DNA from: Heligmosomoides polygyrus polygyrus
Taxonomy: Eukaryota; Nematoda; Chromadorea; Rhabditida; Heligmosomidae
Assembly (NCBI GenBank): GCA_947396885.1
Contig: OX377201.1
Coordinates: forward strand, 30,171,923-30,235,922
Direction of reading: 5' to 3'
Length of the DNA stretch: 64,000 bases
In this document: piece by piece, positions 11,751 to 24,240 of the stretch
Numbering within the stretch: position 1 is the stretch's first letter
Layout: each line of letters starts with the position of its first letter
The notes under the pieces: generated by a model
The model's database searches: none
Seen by the model: only the letters and a program-made list of their open reading frames with translations
Told to the model about the DNA's origin: nothing
Program-made: the position numbers and the translations under genes

Positions 11751-11759
11751 CAGCTTTAA

Positions 11760-12630
11760 ACTGGCAACTGAAGCTAAGCTAGTTTAAGCAGCTGAGATGT
11801 TCTGAACAAGCATACCAGCATGCCCTACCCTGTGCTGAAGAGAAACAAAAAAGAAAACGTATCTGAAACAAATGACAAGCAAAGGGCAGAAGTGGGGTTT
11901 CCCAGAAAGGGCAACTACCTGGGAAGTCGTTGATCAATCTGCACCCATAGTCATCTAATCTATCAAAAAATTTGGAACCGATCGCGTGCGGTAATCCTCG
12001 CAATTAGTGTCTTCTATATCCTTCAGAATCAATAATCAATAATCTATACGTCAAGCACACGTATTCTACTTGCCCTTCTCTTACACTGCTGCTTTCTGCG
12101 CTCCTGGGTCTTAATCACTCCTCACTCCCTCACATGCGGATATAGTTCACGATCCGACTGCGAAACTGGTAATGAAGGAGTGTTTTCCAAGCTCAACCGT
12201 CTAAACAGCTGATGTCCAATATTCATAAAGTACTCTGCACTATCTTTTCGGAGCAAGCGAGTTCGTATCCTCCAGAATGGCAGGGGTGAAACAGTGAACG
12301 CGTCCACAGCGCCCTTACTTATTGGTAGTTCATCAGTTGCTTAGAAAGTTATTTCTTGTCAGCCTTCTATGAAATCATGAATGTGAGATCGAACTTGTTC
12401 ATCTACTCGGAACCATGCGTTGGGGTCGAAAGTCCATCGTCGTGAAAGCAGATGTGGTGGTGTAGTCTGACTGCACACGCCAGCCACATGTGTGCTGCAT
12501 AGAGGGCAACCCCCGATCGTGGTTCCACGGTTATTGAAGTGAAAAACTCATGTGCGATATTATTATAGAATATCAGTGCGCCGCAACTGTAGTAGAAAAA
12601 CTTTTGTATCCTTGAATCCATTTATTATTT
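11760..12630. other. Unannotated spacer sequence
   Basis: Between the RT fragment and the RTE 5' fragment I see only short frames without recognisable domains and no clear repeat structure. Confidence 0.4.
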
Positions 12631-12634
12631 TAGT

Positions 12635-13432
12635 GGCGATATCCGTTTATCCACATGGTGCCACTGGAAACTGCTCGTTCTGTGAGCTAAAATAAGCACG
12701 GACTTTCGATTCCAGCGACAGTCCCTTGTGACTGGTCGGCCTACGAAACGAAGACCCATGTCACATCACATGGTGTACGATGAGTCATGTTGTTCGAGAT
12801 TGTGCTACGACGACCGCAGGAGCCGACGCCCTCTTGCAGAGCCCGGCGATTGTGGAAAGTATGCGAGTGCCTATGATGCAAGGACGGTATGGTAGGGCAA
12901 CTGGGTTAGTCCGAAAGTCCCTAACGTAAGCAGGACCCGCGTGGCTTCGCTGAAGGATGGTATGTTGACGGGCCGCTCGAGCGAGTTGGTTGAAGCGCTG
13001 GAGCGAAGAAGAGTTGGTTTCTGTGCGGTGCAGGAGACGACGAGGTGGTCCTGCTGCAAGTCAAGTGACATGAACCCGTGCTAAGTAGAGGTCCCAAGAT
13101 CACCAGCGGTGTCGGAATAATCGTCTCCGAATGACTTTGTGACTCCATTGTAAGTATCGAACGCTTTAACGATCGATAAAGATCGTTGTCGCCGATAAGG
13201 AGCGACTCTATCACTTCTTCTCTGCGTATGCTCCACAGACTTGCTGCTCCAATCAAAGGATGAGTTTTGGAGCGTGTTTGATGAGAAGACAGCAGGGGTA
13301 CCGTCGAAAGATGTCATCGTTATCGTTGGTGACCTTAATGGGCAGGTGGGCGCAACATAAGACGGGTACAGCTGTCATGGTGGTTTCGGACACGGATCAC
13401 GTAACGCCGATGGTGAGCGCATTCTTGATTAT
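12635..13432 (+). pseudogene. RTE-type retrotransposon, 5' region and endonuclease start (degenerate)
   Basis: The 5' block beginning near GTGGCGATATCCG and continuing through CCACTGGAAACTGCTCG is shared with the RTE copies ending at about 44603 and 61262 (both minus). Downstream the plus strand reads GMLTGRSSELVEALERRRV, CAVQET, KDVIVIVGDLNGQVGAT, a stop, then DGYSCHGGFGHGSRNADGE. These are successive landmarks of the RTE endonuclease. Several stops and a frame change break it. The frame is interrupted at 13432 by the CR1-type element and resumes in the repeat sequence at 16914. Confidence 0.78.
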
Positions 13433-16400
13433 TTATTTATTTATTACAATGCACATATTTGTGCGCTATAAGTGATATATATATATGTAGATATAGATAT
13501 GTAGATATATAGGCAGTATAGTCGTTGTAATCGCGAAAACAGTCGAGCAACATGGATATATATATAGTGTCGTCATTGTAGTCCGCGAGAATAATTGAAC
13601 ACTGTCGATATAAATATCGGAGCCCATGTGTGTAATAGAGCAAAGTCTGAAGAATTATTATTATTATTTATCCTTATAATAGGATACTAGCGTTATGTAA
13701 TAATAGTAAGGTAGTCCGTTTCCGGTATTGAGTTAGAGACGGTATAGTTATTGTAGCCTGTCTTTTTCTTCCAATGATTTCTTGTTTTCTTCGTGTAGCA
13801 GCACAAATAAAGAGCGAACGCCATGCTTCATATGTCGGGATAATCAAGATCTCTTCATTGATCTGCGCAGATAGTGTTTACAATTGATCTGGAATGTTAA
13901 GAGTTGATAGCAGATCTATTTTTTAAAGTCTCTTTTTAAATGTCGGAACATTAGGTGCCTCTATAATATTGCGTGGAATTAATTGAAGCCATCTCGCTGT
14001 TCGAAAGAACAGTGAGTTCAATAGCCCATTTCCGTGTCTAATATGAATTCTTTCACAGTGCAGTGATAGCGTACTTATACGGCCTCGACTGGGTCTGAAA
14101 ATCCAATATTTACTAGCTTTCAGTTTAAGCTCTCCCTTCAATATTTTAAAACAAAATGTTAGATCGTTACCCACTCATCGATGTAGAAGACTACAAAGGT
14201 TGAATAATCTTAGCCGTTCCTTGTAGTTGGGCATGCTCCGTGGGTAATCTGCACTTGGAAAACATTTAAACATTAAGATTCGAGTGAAACTTCGATGTAT
14301 TTTTTCTAGTTTTATTTGTCTGCTTTTAGTATGGGGACTCCATATTTGAGAGCCATATTCTATAATTGGGATCACATAGGTCTTATAAAGCTTCAGTAGT
14401 ACTGCGGGATCATTGGTGTATGTATTTCTTAAGATAGAAAACATGACTGAAAAGGCCTTACGCACGGTGATGTCGATGTGATTATCAAATCGTAGTCCTG
14501 TATCGAGATGAAGGCCAAGATCGCGTGGAGTACTGTCTATATCCAAAACATTATTGTTGATTTTATATTCCATCATGGGTAAGTTCCCCATATGAAAGGT
14601 AGCCGTTTTTGAAAGGTTGATTGGAATTTCCCATGCTGAAGCCCACTCCATCATTTTTGATATAGATTTTATTAAAGCACTATAGATTCTAACTGATTTA
14701 AATTGTTGTAAGTTCCATATATTTTCACGTCATCTGCAAACATCTGTACTTTTACTAAGGGGTGAGTTATCAGCTTTGCTGGCAAGTCACTGGTGTAAAT
14801 GAGAAAGAGTAAAGGGGAAAGAGCATCACCTTGTGGTACTCCACTGGTGCAGTCATAACGTTCGGAGAAGGAGTTTCCTACTTTCACTGTCATTTTTCTG
14901 TTTTGTAGATACGAAGTGAGCCAGTTCAATAATGGACCTCCTATACCCATGTCCTTCAATTTGGAAAGTAGTTTCGAATGACATACTTTGTCAAATGCTT
15001 TAGAAAAATCAAAGTAAATGACGTCTACGGAATATCCTTTGTTTAGGGCAGTGTGTCAGTCATAAACACAATCAACCATTTGGGTAGTAGTTGATGCTCC
15101 AATAGTAAAGCCATGCTGTTCAAGAGGTATCAGATTATACTTATTAAGCCATGAGATTAATTTATCCCTTACGATTTTCTCTAAAACTTTGATCGGTGGT
15201 GCGCTAATGCTAATTGGACGAAAATTAGTTAAAAGAGAGGAGTTCTCTTTTTTTGGAATGGCAGTAATAATGGCTTCTTTCCAAAGTGAAGGAACTTCAC
15301 TAAACAGTAAGGACGCATTAAGGATCATTGCAAGAGGTTTATATAACGCTAAGGCACACTTCCTATACACAATTTGAGGTATGCCATCATAAATGAAGGA
15401 ACAGGAACACTTTAGCTTTTTCAGTACTTTTAACACTTCCTCAGGAGAAATCCTAATTTCATCAAAATTTCTGGAAGACTGGGATGAAATAGAAAAATTG
15501 CCATCGCGATTTTGTCTATCGGGTGAGAAAACGGAGGCAAAAAATTTGGCTAGGGCATTAGCCTTCTCAGTATCTTCAACATATTTGTTTCCAGCATCAT
15601 CATGAAGCACTGGAAGGTTGCCTACTCCTTTAAGTGTACGGCTGATCCAGTTGAATAGACGTTTATTATCTGGTTTCCTGGTCATGGGTCTTTCTTTATT
15701 TGCTAGAAACTTTTTTAAGTGACTATCCAATCTTGAGCAGACTCTCTTATATTGAGGTTGAGACATTGAATCTGGGAGGGTTCGAAATAATCGGCATTTC
15801 TGCACGATGAGATTTGTGATATGTTTGGGGTATTTTTGTTTTGGCGCTTCCATGGAGTGAAAGGCTACATACATTTGAAAACCACGGTACGCTATTAGGC
15901 AAAATCGTTTGTACATATCTTCAACAGATGTATAGTTTTGAAATACGTTCCACCAATTTATTGAGGAGAAGTAGGATGATAGCGCGATGTAGTCTGCTTG
16001 AGCAAAATTTGGTAAAGGTATCTTAAACGGAATTGGCAAGACAGATTCAATTTCAAAATTAACAATGTTGTGATCAGAAGATGCGAAGGGTGCAGACGTT
16101 GAAACATTTTGTACACTAGCCCAGGATGTAAGAATGATATCAAGTGCAGATTCGCCACGGGTGGGTTCACAAACGTTTTGTTTTAGATTGCAATTAAGAA
16201 AAAAGCCTAGAAATTTTTTTGAACTTGGAGTGAATGCTTTGAGAGATTTCCAGTTAATGTCAAGATTAAAATCACCTAAGATCATAACGTGGTTATGCGA
16301 AGAGCATACATAACTTAGGTAGTTGATGAGATCTTCGTCATCAATAGTGCTTGAGCAGGGCGGTCTGTATATCAAAATTACAGTAAAATTTAGAAGACTC

Positions 16401-16908
16401 GTGGAATCTATCACTTCAATGCATAGGATGTCTGAGTGAAGACTGGAAGGAGAAGCAATGGGGAATACGTTGATGTAATCTTTAGTAAAACAACATACTC
16501 CTCCACCCTTACGATCTGTGCGGTCTGCACGGAAAATTTTGTATGGTAAATGTCCAATTAATTCCGGGTTGTCCACCTTCGAGGATAGCCATGTTTCTGT
16601 CACAAAAAGAAGATCTGGTTCGTAACATTGAAGAAAGAATTTCAAATGATGTGTCTTATTTGTGAGGCTGCGTGCATTGAAAAGATAGCATTTCATGTTA
16701 GCGGATTCATTGAGGAGTGTCGGCCGTTTCCCGATGTTTGGTGATTGATTGAGGTGGGTCGGTCATTTCCCGAATTGCACGGTCTAGGAAACTCGTCTGT
16801 GCGTTTCAGTTCACCGCGGTAAACTACCCATACCCGATCGCCTAACTGTTTATTGCGTTCGTAGCATTCATGTTTCAAGGCTTTGAATTCTTGTAGTTTC
16901 TTGTAGTT
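13433..16908 (-). mobile_element. CR1-type non-LTR retrotransposon, 5'-truncated and inactivated
   Basis: This is a 3.48-kb minus-strand insertion. Its 3' end is a short AAAT-type tail at about 13433-13447. Its 5' end stops within the end of an upstream frame. The flanks are the two halves of one repeat-unit sequence: GCATTCTTGATTAT on the left and ATTATGAATGGCACACC on the right, giving a probable 5-bp target duplication ATTAT (13428-13432 and 16909-16913). Removing the element restores the sequence found intact in the 269-bp units at 10.1-10.7 kb. The 5' remnant (16693-16908) encodes CYERNKQLGDRVW and ends at a stop just before the endonuclease-RT frame. Confidence 0.85.
13923..16696 (-). 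pseudogene. CR1-type endonuclease-reverse transcriptase frame (broken)
   Basis: From a start at 16696 an open segment of 546 codons runs to 15056. It carries the APE-type endonuclease (NARSL, FVTETWL, VILIYRPP, ILGDFNLD, SDHN) and the first part of RT (NFRPIS, LEKIVRDKL, QHGF). A TGA at about 15056-15058 interrupts it. The same frame then continues with DFSKAFDKV, GVPQGDALSPLLF and the catalytic MFADDVK (14672-14959). A one-base shift near 14680 moves to the frame of 14175-14654 (TRDLGLHLD, YVIPIIEYGSQIW), and a second in-frame TGA at about 14175 precedes the last 80 codons. CR1 and Jockey elements encode EN plus RT in one ORF2 of about 900-1000 residues, so the length is near full. Three lesions make it inactive. 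Confidence 0.88.
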
Positions 16909-17150
16909 ATTATGAATGGCACACCGTTAGCGATAAGGGGGGGGGGGGGGAGAGTTCGTCGTTATACCGCAATTCTTAGATCGAGCAATAACCGAACTCC
17001 ACCAGAGCGACACCTCCGTATGGTATTTGTCATACCATCGGAGGTGTCGCTCTGGTGGGATTCGGTTATAGCTCGATCTAAGAATTGCGGTATAACGACG
17101 AACTCTCCCCCATCTTATCGCTAACGGTGTGCCATTCATAATCAAGAATG
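16909..17150. repeat. Foldback of two inverted 269-unit halves at the inner edge of the right arm
   Basis: From 16910 to about 17028 the sequence is a plus-strand partial copy of the 269-bp unit. From 17029 to about 17148 it is the same sequence inverted. The apex is a hairpin with stems ACCAGAGCGACACCTCCG (17001-17018) and its complement (17039-17056), then ATGGTA and TACCAT around a few bases. A run of about 13 G follows GATAA at 16936. The inner boundary of the 7-kb inverted repeat (17047) falls inside this foldback. Confidence 0.75.
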
Positions 17151-18396
17151 CGCTCACCATCAGCGTTACGTGATCCGTGTCCGAAACCACCATGACAGCT
17201 GTACCCGTATTTTGTGAGCAGTTTTTCGTCTGCCGCAAAAGATTTTCCACATTCGATTCGTTGTAGGATGTATCATACTCTCTACAAATAACGCGCTAAG
17301 CGATGAGTCACCCTATCGATCGGCGGCGCCGCAGATATTAGCGGGGGTGGGGGAATTGATGTGGAAAATGGGAGAAAAAATCGGGGGGAAAATGGGGGGC
17401 GGGGGAGTTATGACACGAAAATAGCGAAAATACCCAGACGTCTTCTCCGTGCCTGGGAACTGCGGCCCTGGGGCAATCGAGGTCGGTCAACACGAATCTG
17501 AAAATCGTTTTTGAAGTATCGATTACCATCAATCGATACTGACCAAGTAACGGGGAGCAAAAGAAGCGGAAAATACCCAGAGGTCCTCTACGTGCCAGGG
17601 GATTTAGAAGACGTGCGGAATACGTCGCATGACGTTCCTTGGAGTCAAAGGACGTACCAAAGACTTCGTTCAGCGTGTTTGAGGATTCAGGTAGACATGC
17701 CGAAGACGTCGTCCGCTAAGAGTGGATCATTGAGGGGGACAAGTACCAGTAATAGGGGACCGTTTCACTAAGGGAGGACCAGTAGTGATCGCCCTATCAT
17801 ACTACATACTGTACCTACTGCGAGCCTTTTGCACTCCTAGGTAGGAATGAAAGCTGTACAAGTAGAGCAACTAGCTCGATGTGATTGTCCTTAGATTAGG
17901 GATACTGCAACATCGCGCGAAGCGCGCAAGTGCGAGGCACGCCGATAGGCGTGATGGAGACTTGCTATACAATAAAGCAATAAAAGACCTCCAACATTTT
18001 TCGTTTGACCGCAGTATCTTCAGTATTCCAATACTAGCAACATGCAAGACTGGCTTTCTACGAAGCGATTATTTTGTGGTCTTTACTGCTATCCAAATTT
18101 GGTATTTTCTCTCGTTTTCTTCAGCTTACACTTCGGTTGTTCTTGAAAGAGAAAATGGTTTAGTGAGTCATTTTGTGCGGGCCAACAGCCTTTCGGCGAT
18201 ATGATATGGCTCAGATGGGAGTTAGTCGATATTTTAACCTTTCTACACTCACCATCAGTCGGTTCTGATAGCGGGAGTTGGACTTAACGCGAGCCCTGTG
18301 TTGGGCAACCCAGTTGCGGATGACCTCTACTCGGTTCACACCTCGGTGCAATACCTAGTGGCAGTGCATCGCCCCATTGGAGCAATAAAAGCAACA

Positions 18397-20024
18397 CCGA
18401 TCGATCTTTTGAGATCTGTCTCGTGTTCGGCCTTGTCTCGTGGATTTTTTAAATTACTTAATCTCACCACTTCAACTTAAAACTCTGGAAGCGCATTTAC
18501 GCCGTTTTTACAGGTGTTAAAAATCGATTATCTCCCAACAAAAATCAGTTTTCTGCCTAAATAAAAACTTTCATGTATTTTGATTTCTACATGTGTGCTC
18601 GAACATCGTGGTGCAATCCTAGTTGGTGGTGGCCTTTCTTAAACGATTTTCTGATATAACGAAACACAGTAGATGGGCAACAACATGTAGAAATGTAGAA
18701 ATAGACAAAATGTGTAAAATAAACACAATTCTCCAACATGGTTAAACACAGTTGCAAGCCAGGAGAGGGGAACCTAAAAAGAGTCACTCCTAGTTCAAAT
18801 CTAGTAAGGGAGGACCCTTTTATTATTTTTTGAGAATAAATTTCAAGGGGCTAAAACAGATAACATCTGTAAAATAAAATAAAATTGGGGCAAGAGACCG
18901 TCAACCAACGTTTTGGACACTGACTAGACAATTTACTCCACGTCCCAACCAATTGAAAACATTCCGACCAAGCTTGCAAATATATACTCTCAAGTTCCTA
19001 GTGTTATTTATCCTGGTTTCGTTAGTGCAGTTGTTTTCTAAGGAGTGATAGGTTTAATATGCTTCAATACTGAACACATTCAGTTCTTATGAAATCGCTT
19101 AAGAGTGGCCACCACCAACTAGGATTGCACCAACATCACTACAATATCTAAAAAAGACCTACGTTTCTTGTCATAGGCGTTTTTGCCTACTTTTTAGAGT
19201 GGAAAAATCTTTTAAACCTTATTTCATTTAGTGAGAAACCAGCTTTTTTATTTCCTTACAAAAATAGATATCTCCATGCACTCCTCTGCGGTTTTCATTT
19301 GATTGATAATGAAAATGGTGCTTACGTAAAGCTGCAACGCAAACTATGTCTGATATTGTAATATAATTTATGAATCAAGAAATTGTTCTAACGTTGATCA
19401 GTGGGTAACTCCAAGCAAAGATAATACTTTTGTTATCAATGGAGTGAAAGTCCACCTAGATCGATGGAGAGATCTCTTCTTAAAGCATACTGAAGCAATG
19501 ATGGTTTCTGCATTTAAAATAAGCTCAATACCATTTTTATAAGTAAAAGAACAAAATAGCATATCAGAGTTTAAACACTGTGTTGCCGTTGTTGCAGAAG
19601 AAAAATTAAGATTTTAGAAGGAAGGTGTAGTTACTTTCACAAATCGAAAATTGTACAAAGTAGGCTCAAACGAGGTGTAGGCCACTGTTCAGATGAATTT
19701 TTTAGATCTCGCAGAAGTCCTACGGAACATTTGTGACAACATGGAAAAACCAAGAGACGTACAGTAACCTGCCAGCAGCTGCAAAATTAGTGGAAAGTTT
19801 GTGAAGGTGATATGAAAAGGGTCAATATTGCAGTGATGGTCCAGCATATAGCGTACGTTGATAGTTTTTACCTAGGCTGAAAAACGTGTTTTTATGGAGA
19901 GAAGGTTGATTTTCAACACCTGCAAAAACGACCTAAAAGTGCTTTCAGAATTCTAGATTGAGTTAGTACAGTTAGATCATTTTAAATAATTCACGAGCCA
20001 ATGCCGAACATCAAAGAGGTCTCG
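18397..20024. mobile_element. Foldback-type element (right-arm mirror copy)
   Basis: Mirror of 7369-8996, with the same imperfect long inverted ends and inner repeat pair. No transposase frame is recognisable. Confidence 0.6.
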
Positions 20025-20169
20025 AGAGAGAAAGAGGAAAAGAATTCGCATTAACACTGCATTCTGGGAATGTGTAGTGTCCGAACATAAAAACAACATA
20101 AAATTGGATTGCTCGCTTTTTTAACAAAGGCTCCCACATCAAAGGTAATTCTTGATTAGGACCTCCATT

Positions 20170-20840
20170 CGAAGCCAACAGTGACTGACTACAACGGTTA
20201 GTGGAGTAAGACCCACGACAAGCAACAGGTGAACACGAAGAAAGCCTAGGAATACACTTTACAACCGTCGCCGATCATCTGTGGCGACAAGGTGAGGTGA
20301 AAATGTTGGCGCAGTGGGTCCCCCACGACTTGACGGAACTCGATCGTCGGCCATGAACGGAGGTGGCTAACCAGTTGCCCTCATGGCGTCTATCGTTACA
20401 AGATGAGAAGTGGTGCCTGTGCGTCAATATCAAACGCAAGAGATGCAACGAAATCCTCACCAAGGGCCTCTGTTGTTTGTAGCTGAATAGGGTGTAGCTA
20501 AAATCGAACGGAACATTCCGAATAACAGTACGATCTGATGCTTGCACATCAATGACAACAAACAAACGTTGCAATAGTTTGCCGAACCTGCTCGACTTTG
20601 GATGGAAAGTGATGCCCCAACAGCCGTACAACCGAGACCTTGTGCCAGCAGACTACACTCTCTTCCTGCTGCTCTCCAAGCTAGACAAGGAAAATCGTTC
20701 ACTGGTGAGTATGATACGGATCGCATGTTGAACATGTAAGAGCGAATAGAACAGGTCGAGCCAAAGCCAGAAGCGTTCCACACTGCTGACTTAAGAAGTC
20801 TGCAAAGTGGCAAGCGCGGAGTGGGGACAAGCGATAAAAC
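20170..20840 (+). pseudogene. Decayed mariner-family transposase (right-arm copy)
   Basis: The plus strand carries the same broken transposase as 6553-7223 minus. Landmarks in order are DHLWRQGEVKMLAQWVPHDL, DEKW and VNIKRKR, then FGWKVMPQQPYNRDL and ADYTLF, spread over more than one frame. Between the DEKW region and the C-terminal region the normal spacing is shortened, so part of the catalytic core is missing. Identity of the two copies follows from their position in the inverted repeat. Confidence 0.75.
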
Positions 20841-21142
20841 ATGTTGCTCGTTATTCTGTTTCTTAATGCGCTTCTTGATCGTAGAAAATCAATAAAATTT
20901 TAGGTATCGAAAACGGTGAGAACATTTGCTGTAACCTAATGCTTTTCCAAAGTGATGTTTAGCTTCCACGAGGTGGTAAATGTTTTGAAATTTTCGAAAC
21001 CGAATGCTGATGTTTAGTTCGCTGCGGCTTTCTTCCCTATAATCCAGAAACCCCTTCAAATGGTAGTCAAATTTATCACAGATTTCCTTATTCGAACCAG
21101 GACAGCGGATTTATTGATCGATCTTTTGGCCCTAGAGATTAA

Positions 21143-21546
21143 TAGTATGTCTTGAATGTTTTACATGCTTCACATTTCTCAGCTTTTTGACTTCCACTGC
21201 CTCATGGTTCTACAAGTCAATACGAACCATATCACACAATCTCCTTCAAAGGGTAGCCACGGAAATGTAACCTTCAAATTCACTCCACCCGTCAGCAGAA
21301 TTGAAATAAGTTGTGTGAGTTCTGTGACTGGTTGACTTAAACCTGCACAAACAATTATCTACAAATTTGGTTACAAAGAGTTCTAAGAATTTATTCGCAG
21401 CCGAATTTTTTGTTCTGTCAAAAGTCAGAAATTAAAATTCCCAAGAATGACTAAGTGGTTTTCTGAATCACAAGGGCTCTCAAGAAAATTTAACATACCT
21501 TCTTCACCATTTGTACATAAGTTGGGTGGCCTATATACGAAAACAA
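21143..21546 (-). pseudogene. CR1-type endonuclease fragment (right-arm copy)
   Basis: Minus-strand mirror of the fragment at 5847-6250, with the same YRPP and LGNFNF landmarks followed by a stop. Confidence 0.65.
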
Positions 21547-22402
21547 TTCTATGGTGCAAGGAAGTTCATTTCAAGAAATTCAAGACATAGCAGGACCGAG
21601 TTGAGGCAGGATGAAGGAGCGGCAGCAGTCACATGAATGGCATCTTTTACTCAGCAAGAAATAAATTAGGATGATATTGCAGTTCTCACAAAAATATGGA
21701 AATATCAAGAAATAAACAGTATTTTCCGAACGACTATTTCGATTGCAAAAAACCATATTATGGAAAAGCGAAATGTCTCCATATTCACTGTAAAATTGAA
21801 GAAACTGTAGCCTACCTATAATCCAGAAAATAAAAGTTTGAAGGGAGTCATGTTGTAAGCTAGCGTGCAAATGACAGTTGTTATACACACCGAATTGCAT
21901 GAAGCTTTTCACATAAGGGTTAGAACAACATAAGGTAATTGTGTGTATACGATTCTCATGTTACTTTTCAAACTAAATTGTATGCCTTCCAATGCATACT
22001 TAACAATTTTTACGCAAATTTCACTTTTTCATCCAAATTAGACACTCTTCGAATGAAAGTGGACATTTTTCGAACCAAACAGAGAGCTATAATAGGGAGA
22101 CTGGACAGTTCTGAAGGAAAAAATTAAGCATCTTTCAAGTCAAAACCTGGTGGAGGGGTGGCACTTCGCTGTCTGACAACGATGACAAAATTGGATGCAA
22201 GCATTTAACAAAGGCGACAAGTATACAACCCAATTCCACCTCTTCTTTAGAAACTTTTGGTACTTAAACTATAATATTTGAACGAATAGAACTAGTAAAA
22301 CATTCGCTAGATTTCTACTTTCTCATGTTTCTGATAATGAGGTTGTAAGTTTTTATAACGATGATTTGTTGATACCAAAACTGTATATGCGTTCGATAAT
22401 GC

Positions 22403-22478
22403 AGCGCCGGTGGTGCAATAGCGTAGCGCTTTTTCGCCCGGTCAACAGGAGGCGCGGTTTGAGTCCAGCCTGGCGCGG
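22403..22478 (+). repeat. tRNA-like sequence, probable SINE head (mirror at 4915-4990 minus)
   Basis: The sequence starts GCGCCGGTGGTGCAATAGCG and contains a B-box-like GGTTTGAGTCC with complementary ends (GCGCC and GGCGC). It shares its first 15 or so bases with the tRNA-like sequence at 29401. The middle does not fold into a convincing anticodon arm. I read it as a tRNA-derived SINE head or tRNA pseudogene rather than a functional tRNA. Confidence 0.45.
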
Positions 22479-23199
22479 AAATGTTGACCACCACAAAACA
22501 TCATTATGAGGGCTTAAAACTTCGTTACCAACCACTTGGAGCCTAAGGATAATCACTTAAATCAATCCTAGAAAATTTGATAACCGATCTTAGCGCTTCA
22601 ACTAACCTAATCTATCATTACGAAAAAAGTACAACCGAGGTCGCACAGTTAGAATCGCTTGGCTGGTAGGAGGTATTACAAGTGGATCGGAATTAGAATT
22701 TGTAGGGATTACTGAAACTATCTCTTCTTCTCTTGATAGCATTGTAAATAAAAACGATCTTCCTGGAAATTTTATACACAAAGATGTACGTGTCTTTCTC
22801 TTTGTCTATCTTGAACCTAGATATGTTCATAAAAGGTCAGTCAAGGTGAATTTTGGCGATCCGTCGGGTACGCTTACCTCACCTAATGAAGGCACCTGGT
22901 GAAAATAAAGCGTTATGAAAGAAATAAGAATGAATTAAATAGCGCCCTATGGGATGATAATTTTATGAGCTGTATGGAAGCATAATAGGAAGCTTTTTGT
23001 GGAGACAGATCTCTAAAATGTACTCTTTAATTGTCGCCACCGCGATCGCTCCTCGGTCCGTGGCTGGTCCGGGCGCGCTGTTTCTCACGGCGTCTTGCCG
23101 ATGAGGCGCCATCGATCGGCCTGGGAGCATGGGAAAACAGGTGACTCAGCACCATCGATCGGCGCGCTCCGCCTCCTCTCGACGGGCGTGCGGCCGCAT

Positions 23200-23282
23200 T
23201 CGACGTCCCGTGCTCCCGCGACGAGGTCTGCCGACCTCGTCCGTCGGTCGGCAGACCTCGTCGCGGGAGCACGGGTCGTCGA
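23200..23282. repeat. Perfect hairpin (mirror copy)
   Basis: Reverse-complement counterpart of the stem at 4111-4193, with the same stem and loop lengths. Confidence 0.8.
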
Positions 23283-24040
23283 ATCCACCATGCCGGATGG
23301 CCGCCGTGAGGCCTCGACTCTGCTCCCCTCTACGGACTCAATACGGAAGTGGCACCTGGAGAGAGGCCGCCAGGTCTGGTGAGCACTGCGCTCACCCTCG
23401 CGGTCTCGGAAACTAAACCAGCCTGTCGACCCCGGAGGATTTTCTACTGCCTGCTTCTATTCACTAGTATCTGTCTGCACTTTGTTCGTATTCGCGATAA
23501 ACTGTTACAACTGCTCGGTGTGCTGTGAGGACGGAGGAGGGTGAGTCCCTATCGGCATGTCTCGTTGCCTTTTTCTTGGCCAGTCTTCTCTGTGTCATCT
23601 TGTCGTCGGGGTTTGTGCCTCGCCCTCCAGGGGTCCCGGGTTCCTCCCTTGTCCGCAAGGAGGAGACGGCTGGAGGGGCGAGCCAGAGGACGGTGAGGAA
23701 TGTGAGTCCTCGTTGGAGTTACTACCAATACGTGTCAATACGGTCAATACGCGACCAGGGCTAGGAACCTAAGGCCTCGTCTCCCGCGGGTTCGGGTGTC
23801 CCTTGGCGATCCTCGGGTGTTCCGCGGGGCGAGAGGGGCTTCGTGTGCAGGGCTTGCCTCTGCCTGCGGGGCCGCCGATCGTAGCACTAGTAAACCCTCT
23901 CTAAATTTGATCTGTCGAGGAAAAATCGCGAAATAGCCACGCATGGCTGGGCCATTTATAGGGATTAGTCCTTTAACATTGCTTTATGGCATTGCTTGGA
24001 TCAATTCTAGGAGGGAGGGGTTCACTATAATAAACTGCTG

Positions 24041-24240
24041 NNNNNNNNNNNNNNNNNNNNNNNNNNNNNNNNNNNNNNNNNNNNNNNNNNNNNNNNNNNN
24101 NNNNNNNNNNNNNNNNNNNNNNNNNNNNNNNNNNNNNNNNNNNNNNNNNNNNNNNNNNNNNNNNNNNNNNNNNNNNNNNNNNNNNNNNNNNNNNNNNNNN
24201 NNNNNNNNNNNNNNNNNNNNNNNNNNNNNNNNNNNNNNNN
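24041..24240. other. Assembly gap of exactly 200 N
   Basis: Two hundred undetermined bases separate the right arm of the inverted repeat from the 146-bp satellite. The round length suggests a nominal scaffold gap, so the true distance and intervening sequence are unknown. Confidence 0.99.

Larger units (their letters stand above)
17047..24040 (-). repeat. Right arm of the 7-kb inverted repeat
   Basis: This is the mirror image of 3353-10346 (coordinates add to 27393). It runs directly into the 200-N gap, so its true outer end is unknown. Mirrored contents are a 269-bp unit (17047-17316), a double-hairpin motif (about 17893-17968), the foldback element (18397-20024), a decayed mariner (20170-20840, plus), a CR1 endonuclease scrap (21143-21546, minus), a tRNA-like sequence (about 22403-22478, plus) and a GC-rich hairpin (23200-23282). 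Confidence 0.93.

Noticed and set aside
11319..11759. Plus-strand open frame of 146 codons
   Set aside because: Antisense to an RT C-terminal fragment with recognisable GRPKSR and KWPRQIMEW motifs on the minus strand.
22403..22478. Functional tRNA gene
   Set aside because: A- and B-box-like segments are present but the anticodon arm and acceptor do not fold convincingly; it shares its start with another dispersed copy, as expected for a SINE.
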